NCBI GenBank assembly: GCA_029256185.1
Contig: JAQSYI010000051.1
Span: 1-55,103, forward strand
Direction: 5' to 3'
Source of the DNA: Paenibacillaceae bacterium
GTDB taxonomy: Bacteria; Bacillota; Bacilli; Paenibacillales; NBRC-103111
Length of the DNA stretch: 55,103 nt
A model generated the notes under the pieces. The model was not told the DNA's origin and ran no database searches. It saw only the letters and a program-made list of their open reading frames with translations. The first letter of the stretch is position 1; each line of letters begins with the position of its first letter. Both the position numbers and the translations under genes were made by a program. Positions 16,386 to 24,678 of this stretch are shown piece after piece.

Positions 16386-16973
16386 ATGCAGGTTGGAATT
16401 ATGGGGGGCACCTTCGATCCGGTTCACCAGGGCCACTTGCTGGCGGCAGAGCTGGCGCGGGAGGCGGGCGGATTCGATGAGGTATGGTTCATGCCGTCCT
16501 ACGCTCCTCCGCACAAGCAGCCGGGACCGGTGGCCACACCCGGGCAGCGTCTGGAGATGGTCCGGCTGGCAATAGCGGATCATCCCTCTTTTAGGACAAC
16601 GGATATTGAAATACGCATGGGAGGCACCTCCTATACCTACGATACGGTAGAAATGCTTCAAGGCCGGTATCCATCGGTAAGATTCACGTATATTATCGGT
16701 GGAGACATGGTGATGTATCTGCCCAAGTGGTACAGAATTAACGAGCTCGTGGAACGGATCGGCTTTATGGGACTGGCCCGTCCCGGCGCTCCGGTGCATC
16801 TGGAGCTCTTGCCTGCGTCTATCCGTAGCCGGGTGACGCTTGTCCCCATGCTGCAGATGGAGCTTTCCTCCACGGAAATCCGCAGACGGAGGCATGAGGG
16901 GCTGACGGTGCGCTATATGGTGCCCGAGGCGGTCCGAATGTATATGGAGGTGAACCGGCTATATGAGGGATAG
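16386..16973 (+). CDS. nadD: Nicotinate-mononucleotide adenylyltransferase
   Basis: Converts nicotinate mononucleotide plus ATP to deamido-NAD. The nucleotidyltransferase motif HxGH is His14-Gln-Gly-His17 (GGTFDPVHQGH), followed by the family block FMPSYAPPHK and the C-terminal SSTEIRRR. The length of 195 residues is normal. ATG 16386 has GGGGAGGG 8 bases upstream. Its end overlaps yqeK by 11 bases. Confidence 0.96.
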   Translation: MQVGIMGGTFDPVHQGHLLAAELAREAGGFDEVWFMPSYAPPHKQPGPVATPGQRLEMVRLAIADHPSFRTTDIEIRMGGTSYTYDTVEMLQGRYPSVRFTYIIGGDMVMYLPKWYRINELVERIGFMGLARPGAPVHLELLPASIRSRVTLVPMLQMELSSTEIRRRRHEGLTVRYMVPEAVRMYMEVNRLYEG

Positions 16974-17535
16974 AACCAGTCTGATGGAACAGGTGCAAAG
17001 CCAGATGCCCGCCAAAAGATGGGCCCATACGGTGGGGGTTATGGAATCGGCGGTTTCGTTGGCCCAACGCTACGGCGCTGATCCGAAGAAGGCGGAGCTT
17101 GCGGCGATGCTGCACGACTACTGCAAATATTGGCCGGTGGAGCGGCAGCGTTCCGTCCTGGCTGCCGCAGGAGCGGAGGAGGACTTGCTGTCTCATGACA
17201 AGGCGTTGTGGCATGGACCTGCTGCTGCCGCCGCTATTCCCGATGAGACGGGAATTACCGATGCGGAGGTGCTGGACGCCGTCAGATGGCATACCTCCGG
17301 ACGGGTAGGAATGTCCCTGCTGGACAAGATTGTTTGCTTGGCCGATTATATTGAAGAAGGCCGGGATTTTCCCGGAGTGAATAAGATCCGCAAATTGGCT
17401 GAACATAGCTTAGAGCAAGCATTGGTGGCGGGCTTTGATTCCACAATCTCGCATTTGCTTGAAAAAGGGCAGCAGATTTATCCCTTGACTGTTCAGGCGC
17501 GCAATTCGCTGCTGCAGGAACTGGGAAGTAAGTGA
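16963..17535 (+). CDS. yqeK: HD-domain hydrolase YqeK
   Basis: HD-superfamily hydrolase of 190 residues; family members cleave diadenosine tetraphosphate symmetrically. Metal-binding residues are seen in RWAHTVGV, MLHDYCK (His51-Asp52), LWHGPAAA, DAVRWHT and CLADYIE. It overlaps nadD by 11 bases, so translation is likely coupled. Confidence 0.94.
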   Translation: MRDRTSLMEQVQSQMPAKRWAHTVGVMESAVSLAQRYGADPKKAELAAMLHDYCKYWPVERQRSVLAAAGAEEDLLSHDKALWHGPAAAAAIPDETGITDAEVLDAVRWHTSGRVGMSLLDKIVCLADYIEEGRDFPGVNKIRKLAEHSLEQALVAGFDSTISHLLEKGQQIYPLTVQARNSLLQELGSK

Positions 17536-17627
17536 TTTATATCGGCCCCCGCCAACGTATCCGAAAAACGGGCCCAGCAGGTTAACGTCGTTTTGGCGGG
17601 ATTAAGAAGAAGTAGGAGGAATGCTTG

Positions 17628-17975
17628 ATGAGTCTAAAGCCGGAAGCAGTCATGTCTCTTGTGATGGAGGCTGCGGAAGATAAGAAGGCATTAAATTTGA
17701 TTGCGCTGAACCTGGAAGGGTTGTCCCTGGTAACCGATTATTATGTGATTTGTCACGGCAATTCGGAGACCCAGGTACAGGCCATCGCTACGGAGGTCAA
17801 GAAGCGTGCGGAAGAAAAGGGCGTCGTGATCAAGGGAATTGAAGGAGTAAGCACCGCCAGATGGATTCTGGTGGATATGGGCGATGTGGTCGTTCATGTG
17901 TTTCACCGGGATGACCGGGAATATTATAATATCGAGCGTCTCTGGTCAGACGCGAAAGTGGTTGAGCGGGTATGA
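17628..17975 (+). CDS. rsfS: Ribosome silencing factor RsfS
   Basis: RsfS/Iojap protein of 115 residues that binds uL14 on the 50S subunit and blocks subunit joining when nutrients are low. Family blocks LVTDYYVICHGNSETQVQAI and GDVVVHVFHRDDREYYNIE are intact. ATG 17628 has AGGAGGA 7 bases upstream; a TTG directly before it is in frame but less favoured. It overlaps the next gene by 4 bases (ATGA). Confidence 0.95.
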   Translation: MSLKPEAVMSLVMEAAEDKKALNLIALNLEGLSLVTDYYVICHGNSETQVQAIATEVKKRAEEKGVVIKGIEGVSTARWILVDMGDVVVHVFHRDDREYYNIERLWSDAKVVERV

Positions 17976-18967
17976 GCCTTCAGGCCGGAACCAAGGCAGT
18001 GCTCCAGGTAGCCAGGGAAAAGGCTCCTTTCGGTTATTTCCTGACGGATGGCAGCCAGGATGTGCTGCTTCATTATACAGAGCTGACCGGCACGGTCAAG
18101 CAAGGAGAACAGATCGAAGTGTATCTGTTCCATGATACGGAGGACAGGCTGGCTGCAACCATGCGCTGTCCTCATCTGCTGCTGGGGGAGACTGCGCTGC
18201 TCGAGGTAGTGGATATCCATCCCCGCTTCGGCTGCTTCCTGGACATCGGCATCGGACGCAATCTGCTGTTGCCGTTCCGAGCCCAGCCGGAGCTGAAGGA
18301 GCTTCGTCCCATTGTGGGGGACAAGGTATTCGCCACGCTGGGTCATGACAAGCAGGGGCGGATGCTGGCCCAACTGGCGGGGGAGCGGGAGCTTGAGCCG
18401 CTGTGCTTCCGCGCTCCAGAGTCGTGGAAGAATCAATGGCTGGACGTCCGGGTATACAAGCCGCTGCAGGAATCCACCTTTGTGGTGGTGGAAGGCGGGG
18501 TGCTGGGGTTCGGAGCCATCGGTATGATTCACGCCACGGAGAGAACCAGACTGCTCCGTACCGGAGAGGCTCTTCAGGCCCGGGTTGCGTTCGTCCGGGA
18601 GGACGGCAGGGTTAACCTGTCCATGAAGCCGCTGAAGCAGGTGGGACGGGATGAGGATTCGGCCGCAATCCTCAAGCTGCTGAGAGAACGTCCCGACGGG
18701 GGCATGCCGTATTCGGACCAGACCCCTGCGGATATTATTGCAAGCCGCTTCAAGATCAGCAAAGCCGCCTTCAAGCGCGCGCTGGGCAAGCTGATGAAGG
18801 AAGGCCTGATAGACCAGAAAGAAAACTGGACTTACCTGAAGCCGGAGGCCCGGGAGGCAATGGACCGCGCAGATGCGTTGACAGCCGAAGCTTCCCCATC
18901 AGCCTCGTCTAAGGCAGCCGAAGCATCTCCTTTAGCCCCATCTCTGGCAGCCGAAGCGGAGGAGTGA
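17972..18967 (+). CDS. cvfB: S1-type RNA-binding protein, CvfB/YitL family
   Basis: A 331-residue protein with three successive S1/OB-like RNA-binding domains (about 1-65, 70-140, 145-220) and a C-terminal winged helix (DQTPADIIASRFKISKAAFK). CvfB affects virulence-factor and stress gene expression in Gram-positive bacteria and binds RNA. Its last 30 residues are an Ala/Ser/Pro-rich tail made of three copies of an AEASP-like unit, encoded by a DNA repeat and absent from typical homologues as I recall them. It overlaps rsfS by 4 bases. Confidence 0.88.
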   Translation: MSLQAGTKAVLQVAREKAPFGYFLTDGSQDVLLHYTELTGTVKQGEQIEVYLFHDTEDRLAATMRCPHLLLGETALLEVVDIHPRFGCFLDIGIGRNLLLPFRAQPELKELRPIVGDKVFATLGHDKQGRMLAQLAGERELEPLCFRAPESWKNQWLDVRVYKPLQESTFVVVEGGVLGFGAIGMIHATERTRLLRTGEALQARVAFVREDGRVNLSMKPLKQVGRDEDSAAILKLLRERPDGGMPYSDQTPADIIASRFKISKAAFKRALGKLMKEGLIDQKENWTYLKPEAREAMDRADALTAEASPSASSKAAEASPLAPSLAAEAEE

Positions 18968-18977
18968 GATATTTTCG

Positions 18978-19760
18978 ATGGCTTACGAGAAATTTGCCAT
19001 GGTGTATGACCGCCTTATGAATGATATGCCTTATGTCCGCTGGGTGGAGTTTGCCGCGGAGTGCTTCAGACGCTGCGGAAATCCGGTCACAGTGGCCGAA
19101 TTGGGCTGCGGGACAGGCAGTGTGGCCATTCCTCTTTCGCAGAAGGGGTATACGGTCTATGGGATTGATCTGTCGGAGGATATGCTGTCCGTGGCCCAGA
19201 GCAAAAGCAGACAATTGGCCGGGCATGTCTCCCGCGGCGAAGGGACGGAACCTGTCTGGGTGCAGCAGGATATGACGGAGTGGGAATTGGGGCTTCAGGT
19301 GGATGCGGTCATCTCCTTTTGCGACTGCCTGAACTATGTGACGGACCCCGCCGGGGTATCCGCGGTGTTCCAGCGCACATATGCGGGGCTTAAGCCGGGA
19401 GGCCTGTTTGTCTTCGACGTCCATACGCTCCGCACTCTGGAAGAATATGCTGCGAACCAGCCTTTTGTCTACAACGAGGAGGATCTGTCCTATATCTGGG
19501 AATGCGAGCTTGAGGAGGAGACCTGCACCATCTATCACGATCTCACCTTCTTCAGCAGGGAGCCGGGAGGAGAGAAGTATACCCGGTTTGATGAAACCCA
19601 TGCCCAGCGGGCGTATCCCCTCCATGAGCTCAAGGGCATGCTTGCAGAAGCGGGCTTCAGCGGGATTCGGATCCTGGGGGACTTCACCTGGGAGCAGGCG
19701 GACGAGCAGACGGAACGGGCCTTCTTCGTGGCCGTAAAGCCGCAGGAAGATGGGGCATGA
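18978..19760 (+). CDS. yqeM: Class I SAM-dependent methyltransferase (YqeM-like)
   Basis: A 260-residue methyltransferase with SAM-binding motif I VAELGCGTGSVAIPL (near residue 37), the acidic post-I residue in VYGIDLS, and motif IV ISFCDCLNYV. The substrate is unknown. GGAGGAGTGAG, overlapping the cvfB stop, supplies the ribosome site. Its position after rsfS matches B. subtilis yqeM. Here the operon ends; 32 kb of other genes follow before leuS. Confidence 0.88.
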   Translation: MAYEKFAMVYDRLMNDMPYVRWVEFAAECFRRCGNPVTVAELGCGTGSVAIPLSQKGYTVYGIDLSEDMLSVAQSKSRQLAGHVSRGEGTEPVWVQQDMTEWELGLQVDAVISFCDCLNYVTDPAGVSAVFQRTYAGLKPGGLFVFDVHTLRTLEEYAANQPFVYNEEDLSYIWECELEEETCTIYHDLTFFSREPGGEKYTRFDETHAQRAYPLHELKGMLAEAGFSGIRILGDFTWEQADEQTERAFFVAVKPQEDGA

Positions 19761-19770
19761 GCGAATCGCC

Positions 19771-19930
19771 GGCTGAGTTCCCGAGAAAGGGTACGACCAC
19801 TACTACCGAGAGGCCGCACGTAAGGGGTGGGAGGCATATCTCCCGCTGAGTTCCCAGGAAGAGGCGACCGTATCCCATGCTGAGTTCCCAGGAAGGGGGC
19901 ATGACCGTATCCCCGGCAGATTTCCTGGTC
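19771..19930. repeat. Tandem repeat after yqeM
   Basis: Three to four degenerate units contain GCTGAGTTCCC, AGGAAG and GACCGTATCCC (near 19771, 19845, 19879 and 19915). The array begins about 10 bases after the yqeM stop. Confidence 0.65.
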
Positions 19931-19953
19931 CACACATGAGGCTATCCAACCTC

Positions 19954-20149
19954 TTAGCGGAAAAAATTTCCGTTAAAAGACGATTATTAAGCAAAAAGAG
20001 GAATTTAACGGAAATTTTTTCCGTTATTCATGGCAGTTAGCGGGAATTCCCGCCATTTTTGATGATAACCGGGAGATAACGGAAAAAATTTCCGCTAACG
20101 AAGAGTGAAAGAGGAAAATTAGCAGGTTAGCGGAAAAAATTTCCGTTAA
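19954..20149. repeat. Cluster of five GCGGAAAAAATTTCCG palindromes
   Basis: Five palindromic elements in 196 bp: 19954-19976, 20005-20026, 20036-20055, 20077-20098 and 20127-20149. Four share the core CGGAAAAAATTTCCG (one in the reverse sense, AAATTTTTT), flanked by TTAG or TAAC. The third has the diverged perfect palindrome GCGGGAATTCCCGC. Every arm can pair within its element and with the other elements. Confidence 0.85.
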
Positions 20150-20203
20150 GGATAAACGCCGAGTGGGCTCAAGGACCTTAAGATGCCGCCCCCTCCGCTG
20201 TAG

Positions 20204-20250
20204 GATAAAGAGAAACCGTCAAGGCAATCGCCTGACGGTTTCTCTTTATC
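20204..20250. terminator. Long hairpin between convergent units
   Basis: An 18-bp perfect stem (GATAAAGAGAAACCGTCA and its complement), extended by AGGC/GCCT in the loop. It lies between the convergent yqe operon and the glycosidase operon, so a bidirectional terminator is likely, although no T run follows. Nothing else recognisable lies in 20251-20452. Confidence 0.6.
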
Positions 20251-20452
20251 TCGGAGCCGGAGCATACACGGGCAGACTCGGGCATGCGTCAAATACTCAT
20301 CACCTGTCAAGGAGCACAGCTGCGGTGCATCCAGCGCCCAAATGTTCTTCGAGTGGGACAGCTATTCCAAGGCCCGGATGAAGAGCTGCGCCTAGGCCCA
20401 TAGAGCTTCCCCGTCATGGCGTGCGGATTCTCTCCGGAAGCAGCCGGCAGCT

Positions 20453-21856
20453 CTAGAAATCGCCGAAGGTCAAGAGCAGCGGATAATCCTTGATCGGAAT
20501 ATTGCGGAAGGTCAGCAGGTGCTTGCCCGTTGCTTCCAGCATGGATTCGGGGAACCGGTACACCGTTCCGTCCAGAAGGTCGATCAGTTTCACATCCCCC
20601 GGCAAGGCGGCTGTCTGCAGGCTCACCGTGGATTCGAATTCGGTTGTCATGAGGTCCGTCGGATTCCAGTAGACAAATGCGCTTGAGCCGTTAGGCTTGG
20701 TAAACCCCGAGCTGATAACCGACGGTTCTTCCAGATCGCGTCCGAATATCCGCTCCGAAACCGTCGGTGCAAACAAAACCGGAAGTCCGGCAACGGTAAA
20801 ATCCCCGGCGAATACAGAGGCGACGGTCTGCAAGGCCGTATAGGACAGCTTGGGCGTGTAATCCCCGGTGGCAACCCCGTTCTCATCAAAGTCGGCCCCC
20901 AGCACGCCGAAATATCCGTAGTCCAGGTAGCTGTCCTTGTTGCCTACAATTCCGTTCAATGCTTCTATCATATCCATGCAGGAAAAGTAAGAGGCAAACT
21001 TCACATCGGAGATTAAATCCGCCAGGGTATGCCGAACGAGCTGCTTGGCCTGCTTCCTGGGGGTCCAGGCGCCTGTGCGCAGGGCTCCGCTGCCGCCGCT
21101 TCTGGACTGGGAGCCGGATTCGCCCTGAATGATTTCAATGGCCGGGTTATATCTGCCTGCCAGGGCTCTCAATGCGCGAACGCGTTCGAACACACGCTCT
21201 TCCCGCGCCGTATATTCATGGAAGGTCAGGGCGTCGATGTATTCTCCCATGCCGGTCTCGAAGGCTTCTGCCATATAATGCAGATTCCGCTGGCATTGGG
21301 AGCCGCCAATCACCTTGGCTGCGGCGTCTCCCCGCTTGATCGCCCGAGCCGTATCAATCACAAACCGGCCGTACTCTGAAGCATTGGGTCCATGCTTCCA
21401 GCACCAGACGCCGTCAGGCTCATTCCATACCTCATAATATTCCACGCGTCCGGCAAAATGGCTCGTCAGCGCTTCGACGTAGCGGCTCCAGGCTGTCTTG
21501 GCTTCTTCTGTGTGTATGGGAGGGCAGCCCACTGCGCCAAACACTTGCGCGGCCCGCTCATCGTACAGCCCGTTGCCGTAGCACAGGCACACCCAGGGAA
21601 CCAGGCCGCGGCGGATCAGATTGTCAACAATGCTGTCCAGCCAGGCAAAATCATAGGCGCCCTTTGTTTTTTCGGTTTTGGCCCAGCCCGATTGGATACG
21701 GACCCACTTCAGACCCAATTGGGCCACCTTGTCATAAGCCTTCTCCGGATCGAACACATCCCGGTCCAGCTTCTCAAAGCCGATGCCGATCCGCGAATGT
21801 GCGACTTGGGAGGAATGCTTGGGAATAACCTTGCCCGCCCGTATTAATCTTTCCAT
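20453..21856 (-). CDS. Clan GH-A glycoside hydrolase (GH39-like)
   Basis: A 467-residue TIM-barrel glycosidase without signal peptide or membrane segment, so likely cytoplasmic, acting on oligosaccharides after import. The clan GH-A acid/base is Glu146 in VWNEPDG after beta-strand 4, and the nucleophile is Glu246 in IIQGESGSQ after strand 7. The N-terminal block LKWVRIQSGWAKTEK and the C-terminal beta-sandwich resemble GH39 enzymes. The family assignment and substrate are tentative. The start is the ATG at 21856 with AAGGAG 8 bases upstream. It is the last gene of a four-gene minus-strand operon, 19 bases after the SDR. Confidence 0.75.
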   Translation of the reverse strand: MERLIRAGKVIPKHSSQVAHSRIGIGFEKLDRDVFDPEKAYDKVAQLGLKWVRIQSGWAKTEKTKGAYDFAWLDSIVDNLIRRGLVPWVCLCYGNGLYDERAAQVFGAVGCPPIHTEEAKTAWSRYVEALTSHFAGRVEYYEVWNEPDGVWCWKHGPNASEYGRFVIDTARAIKRGDAAAKVIGGSQCQRNLHYMAEAFETGMGEYIDALTFHEYTAREERVFERVRALRALAGRYNPAIEIIQGESGSQSRSGGSGALRTGAWTPRKQAKQLVRHTLADLISDVKFASYFSCMDMIEALNGIVGNKDSYLDYGYFGVLGADFDENGVATGDYTPKLSYTALQTVASVFAGDFTVAGLPVLFAPTVSERIFGRDLEEPSVISSGFTKPNGSSAFVYWNPTDLMTTEFESTVSLQTAALPGDVKLIDLLDGTVYRFPESMLEATGKHLLTFRNIPIKDYPLLLTFGDF

Positions 21857-21875
21857 TGCCACCACTCCTTGACGA

Positions 21876-22640
21876 TCATTGGTTATTGGGAACTATGGGG
21901 TACAGCTGAACCGTATTGCCGCCGTCAACAATCAGCTCGGCTCCGGTGATGTTCTTGGCTTGCTCGCTGCCCAGGAACCAGGCGGCATCGGCGATGTCGC
22001 CGAAATCGGCAATATCCCCGATTGGCGTATAGTTGGAAGGGAGCTTCCGCAGTTCGGCGGACTGCTGCCACCGCTCTGTCTTGATCATCCCCGGCAGAAC
22101 ACAGTTGGACCGGATTCCGTACTTGCCCAGATCCACTGCCATCGCGCGGGATAGTCCGGTAATGCCGCTCTTGGAGGCGGAATAGGCAGCCCGGTTGGGA
22201 ATCGCTCTGTATACGGTGTTGGAGGAGATGAATACGATGGAGCCCCCGCCTTTTTCCCGCATTTGGAGGGCGCCCTGCCGCGCTATAGCGAAGTTCCAGC
22301 CCAGATTGGTTGCGAACACATCCATAAAATCCTGCAGCGCCACTTCAAAAAAATCCTGTCCGATCCCCAGATTCGCCGCACTCAGCACCACGCAATCCAC
22401 CATATACCCCAGCCGCCTGATATCCTCGAACACGGTTTTTACAGCCGCTTCGCCGGGGGAATCCAGCTCATAGCCTTTGGCGAATACACCGAATTCCCTG
22501 CTGATCTCCGCCGCTGCCTCATCCAGCCCCTCCGTGGTGCGGCTGGTGATGAATACATCGTAATGCTCGGCTGCGAAACGCTTGGCAATGGCCAGGCCCG
22601 TTCCGCTTACGGCTCCGGTTACAAGCACCGATTTTCCCAT
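21876..22640 (-). CDS. SDR family NAD(P)-dependent oxidoreductase
   Basis: Classical short-chain dehydrogenase of 254 residues. Cofactor loop TGAVSGTG lies at residues 8-15 and the catalytic Ser/Tyr/Lys in ISSNTVYRAIPNRAAYSASKSG (split here as SSNTVY and AAYSASKSG). The C-terminal VDGG motif is present. Its neighbours (lactonase-like MBL protein, aldonate dehydratase, glycosidase) suggest it oxidises a free sugar to a lactone; that is inference. Confidence 0.88.
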   Translation of the reverse strand: MGKSVLVTGAVSGTGLAIAKRFAAEHYDVFITSRTTEGLDEAAAEISREFGVFAKGYELDSPGEAAVKTVFEDIRRLGYMVDCVVLSAANLGIGQDFFEVALQDFMDVFATNLGWNFAIARQGALQMREKGGGSIVFISSNTVYRAIPNRAAYSASKSGITGLSRAMAVDLGKYGIRSNCVLPGMIKTERWQQSAELRKLPSNYTPIGDIADFGDIADAAWFLGSEQAKNITGAELIVDGGNTVQLYPIVPNNQ

Positions 22641-22683
22641 ACATGAATCACTCCTGTAAGTGAACTGTGAACCAGGGCGTGTC

Positions 22684-23844
22684 TTAAAAGTAAAATGCTG
22701 TTTCCGGAGGTCTGATGTCGGTCAGGCTCCCCGTGTAGTGTCTGAGGGAATGGGACTGATAAGGATATGTCCCGCACGCCTCTTCATTCAATTCAATGCC
22801 CAGTCCTGGTTTGTCGGGAATGGTGATCCACCCGTTGCTGTGCTCCAGCGACTCGTTGGTAATGCTGCTGCGGTAAGCCACATCGCTGAACATGATTTCC
22901 AGGATGCAGAAATTGGGACAGCAGGCGGCAAGCTGCAGGGTCGCCGCATTGGCCACAGGCCCGCTGGGATTGTGGGGCGCGAAGGGGATATAATGGCTCT
23001 CCGCGATTGCGGCGATCTTCTTCAGCTCCATGATTCCTCCCGCATGGCTGACATCGGGCTGGATATAGTCCACTGCCATTTTCTCGAACAGCTCGTTGTA
23101 GCCGAAGCGCGTATACAGCCTTTCTCCCGCCGAGATAGGGACAGGGGACTGGTCCTTTACCTGCTTCAGTGCGGATAACTGATCAGGAGGTATGGGCTCT
23201 TCAAACAGCATCGGCTTGAATTGCTCTAATTCCTTGGCAATCTTGACCGCTGTAGGCACATTGAATCTCCCATGGCCTTCAATCAGCAGATCAACATCAG
23301 GGCCAACGGACTCCCGGACAGCGGCGATGCATTCCAGAGCCGTGCTCAGGTCCTTGTTCGAAATGTTCATGTAGCTCTTGCCGAAGGGGTCCCATTTCAT
23401 GGCGGTAATGCCCCGTTTGCTCACTTCCTTGGCTTTCTCCCCGAATTCCTGCGGAGTTTTGGCCCCTGCAAACCAGCCGTTCACATAGATTCTCACCTTG
23501 TCGTTCACCTTGCCCCCCAGCAGCTGGTAAACAGGGACGCCCAGGCTTTTGCCCAGGATATCCCACAGTGCCATCTCTACCGCGGACAACGCCGACATTA
23601 AGACCGCCCCGCCCCGCCAGTAGGCGTCACGGTATACGTCATGCCAATGCTTTTCGATGGTTAGCGGATTTTTGCCGATTAAGTATTCTCTGACATGCTC
23701 GATCGCGCCCCAGAGCGCCTTTTCCTTGTACTCCAGTGTAGCTTCGCCGACCCCATCGATCCCCTCGTCGGTATAGACCTTGACAAACACCCAGTTGGTC
23801 CGGAAGCAATCTACAGTGAAGGTTTTGATATCCGTTATTTTCAT
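22684..23844 (-). CDS. Enolase-superfamily sugar-acid dehydratase (galactonate dehydratase-like)
   Basis: Mandelate racemase/muconate lactonizing enzyme family protein, 386 residues, predicted to dehydrate an aldonic acid to a 2-keto-3-deoxy acid. The capping domain spans about 1-125. Barrel metal-ligand sites appear as IEGHGRF, FEEPIPP and SAGERLYTRFGY, followed by QPDVSHAGGI and the catalytic His in FAPHNPSG. The first ligand position is Glu rather than the Asp of E. coli DgoD. GAGGAG lies 8 bases upstream, and the ATG overlaps the MBL gene stop by 4 bases. The exact sugar acid is not determined. Confidence 0.85.
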   Translation of the reverse strand: MKITDIKTFTVDCFRTNWVFVKVYTDEGIDGVGEATLEYKEKALWGAIEHVREYLIGKNPLTIEKHWHDVYRDAYWRGGAVLMSALSAVEMALWDILGKSLGVPVYQLLGGKVNDKVRIYVNGWFAGAKTPQEFGEKAKEVSKRGITAMKWDPFGKSYMNISNKDLSTALECIAAVRESVGPDVDLLIEGHGRFNVPTAVKIAKELEQFKPMLFEEPIPPDQLSALKQVKDQSPVPISAGERLYTRFGYNELFEKMAVDYIQPDVSHAGGIMELKKIAAIAESHYIPFAPHNPSGPVANAATLQLAACCPNFCILEIMFSDVAYRSSITNESLEHSNGWITIPDKPGLGIELNEEACGTYPYQSHSLRHYTGSLTDIRPPETAFYF

Positions 23845-24518
23845 AAGGCAATCTCCTCATAGATCCGTGGAATCACCCGGTTGGTGCAGATGAACTCCTC
23901 CGGGTTGATCTCGTCAAACATTCCCCAATGAAGGGGCACAACGGCCTTGGCCTTGATCCGGCTGGCAAACCGTCCGGCGTCATGCATATTCATGTTGTTT
24001 CCGGCGCCATTAACAGGGAGAAACAGCACGTCAATCTTCCCGGGGAGGTCCTCGAATATCTCCGAGTTGTACAGCGTGTCGCCGGTGATGTAATACGTCT
24101 TGTCCCCGTCATCGATGATCACGCCGATTGCCTCATCATCGGAATGCTCGGCCTTCACTGCGGTGAACCGGACATGGCCGCAGGTCCATTGCGTATGCCG
24201 CCGGAACAGAACATAGTTGTGGCTGCCTCCGCTTTTGCGCACCTCCTCCCACACCGCGCGCGGCGCAAGCACGTCCATGGCGTTCCCGTTGTTCAGATAG
24301 TGCGGCAATGTTTCCGGATCGGCATGATCCAGATGGTTATGGGTGCAGAGCAGAACATGGGGAGCGATGGATAAAAAGCTTGCGTCAACCTCCTTCCTGC
24401 GGTAGTTCTTCGGATTGACCTTTTCCACACTGTTGGAGAGGTAGGGGTCCACGATGATCCTGATATTCGGATCCTCCAGCAGCAGACCGGCCTGTCCCAG
24501 CCATGTAACCTTCAACAT
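23841..24518 (-). CDS. MBL-fold metal-dependent hydrolase (UlaG-like)
   Basis: A 225-residue metallo-beta-lactamase-fold hydrolase. The metal motif is THNHLDHAD, with further ligands in AEHSDDEAIG, YITGDTLY and PLHWGMFDEI. The closest recognisable group is UlaG, an L-ascorbate-6-phosphate lactonase. As first gene of an operon with a sugar dehydrogenase and an aldonate dehydratase, a lactonase role is plausible. It is transcribed away from the AraC regulator across 150 AT-rich bases. Confidence 0.82.
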   Translation of the reverse strand: MLKVTWLGQAGLLLEDPNIRIIVDPYLSNSVEKVNPKNYRRKEVDASFLSIAPHVLLCTHNHLDHADPETLPHYLNNGNAMDVLAPRAVWEEVRKSGGSHNYVLFRRHTQWTCGHVRFTAVKAEHSDDEAIGVIIDDGDKTYYITGDTLYNSEIFEDLPGKIDVLFLPVNGAGNNMNMHDAGRFASRIKAKAVVPLHWGMFDEINPEEFICTNRVIPRIYEEIAL

Positions 24519-24542
24519 GCGTTCATCCCCTTGAATAATTTG

Positions 24543-24559
24543 ATTTCAAATTGTGAAAT
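24543..24559. promoter_or_regulatory. Inverted repeat ATTTCA-N5-TGAAAT
   Basis: A perfect 6-bp inverted repeat with a 5-base spacer, 25 bases upstream of the MBL gene start in the divergent intergenic region. It is a candidate operator for a regulator of the 20453-24518 operon. Confidence 0.4.
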
Positions 24560-24573
24560 ATTATGATAGCATA

Positions 24574-24603
24574 TTGATAAAATAAGTATTACACAGGGAT
24601 AAT
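24574..24603 (+). promoter_or_regulatory. Weak promoter candidate for the AraC regulator
   Basis: TTGATA, an 18-bp spacer and GATAAT (24598-24603), in a very AT-rich intergenic region. Confidence 0.35.
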
Positions 24604-24678
24604 ATCACGGATAAATCGATTATTATAGAAAGAATCTTATCTACTTTTTTTGAAATCTTATTTTAGGCGGTGAAGGCC

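Noticed and set aside
19954..20149. Palindrome cluster considered as a CRISPR array
   Set aside because: Spacers are short and irregular, repeats vary in sequence and orientation, and no cas genes are present.
20283..20398. Short frame containing SSAQMFFEWDSYSKARMKS downstream of the glycosidase operon
   Set aside because: It resembles a piece of a carbohydrate enzyme, but it is too short, lacks a start signal and could not be tied to a family, so no pseudogene is called.
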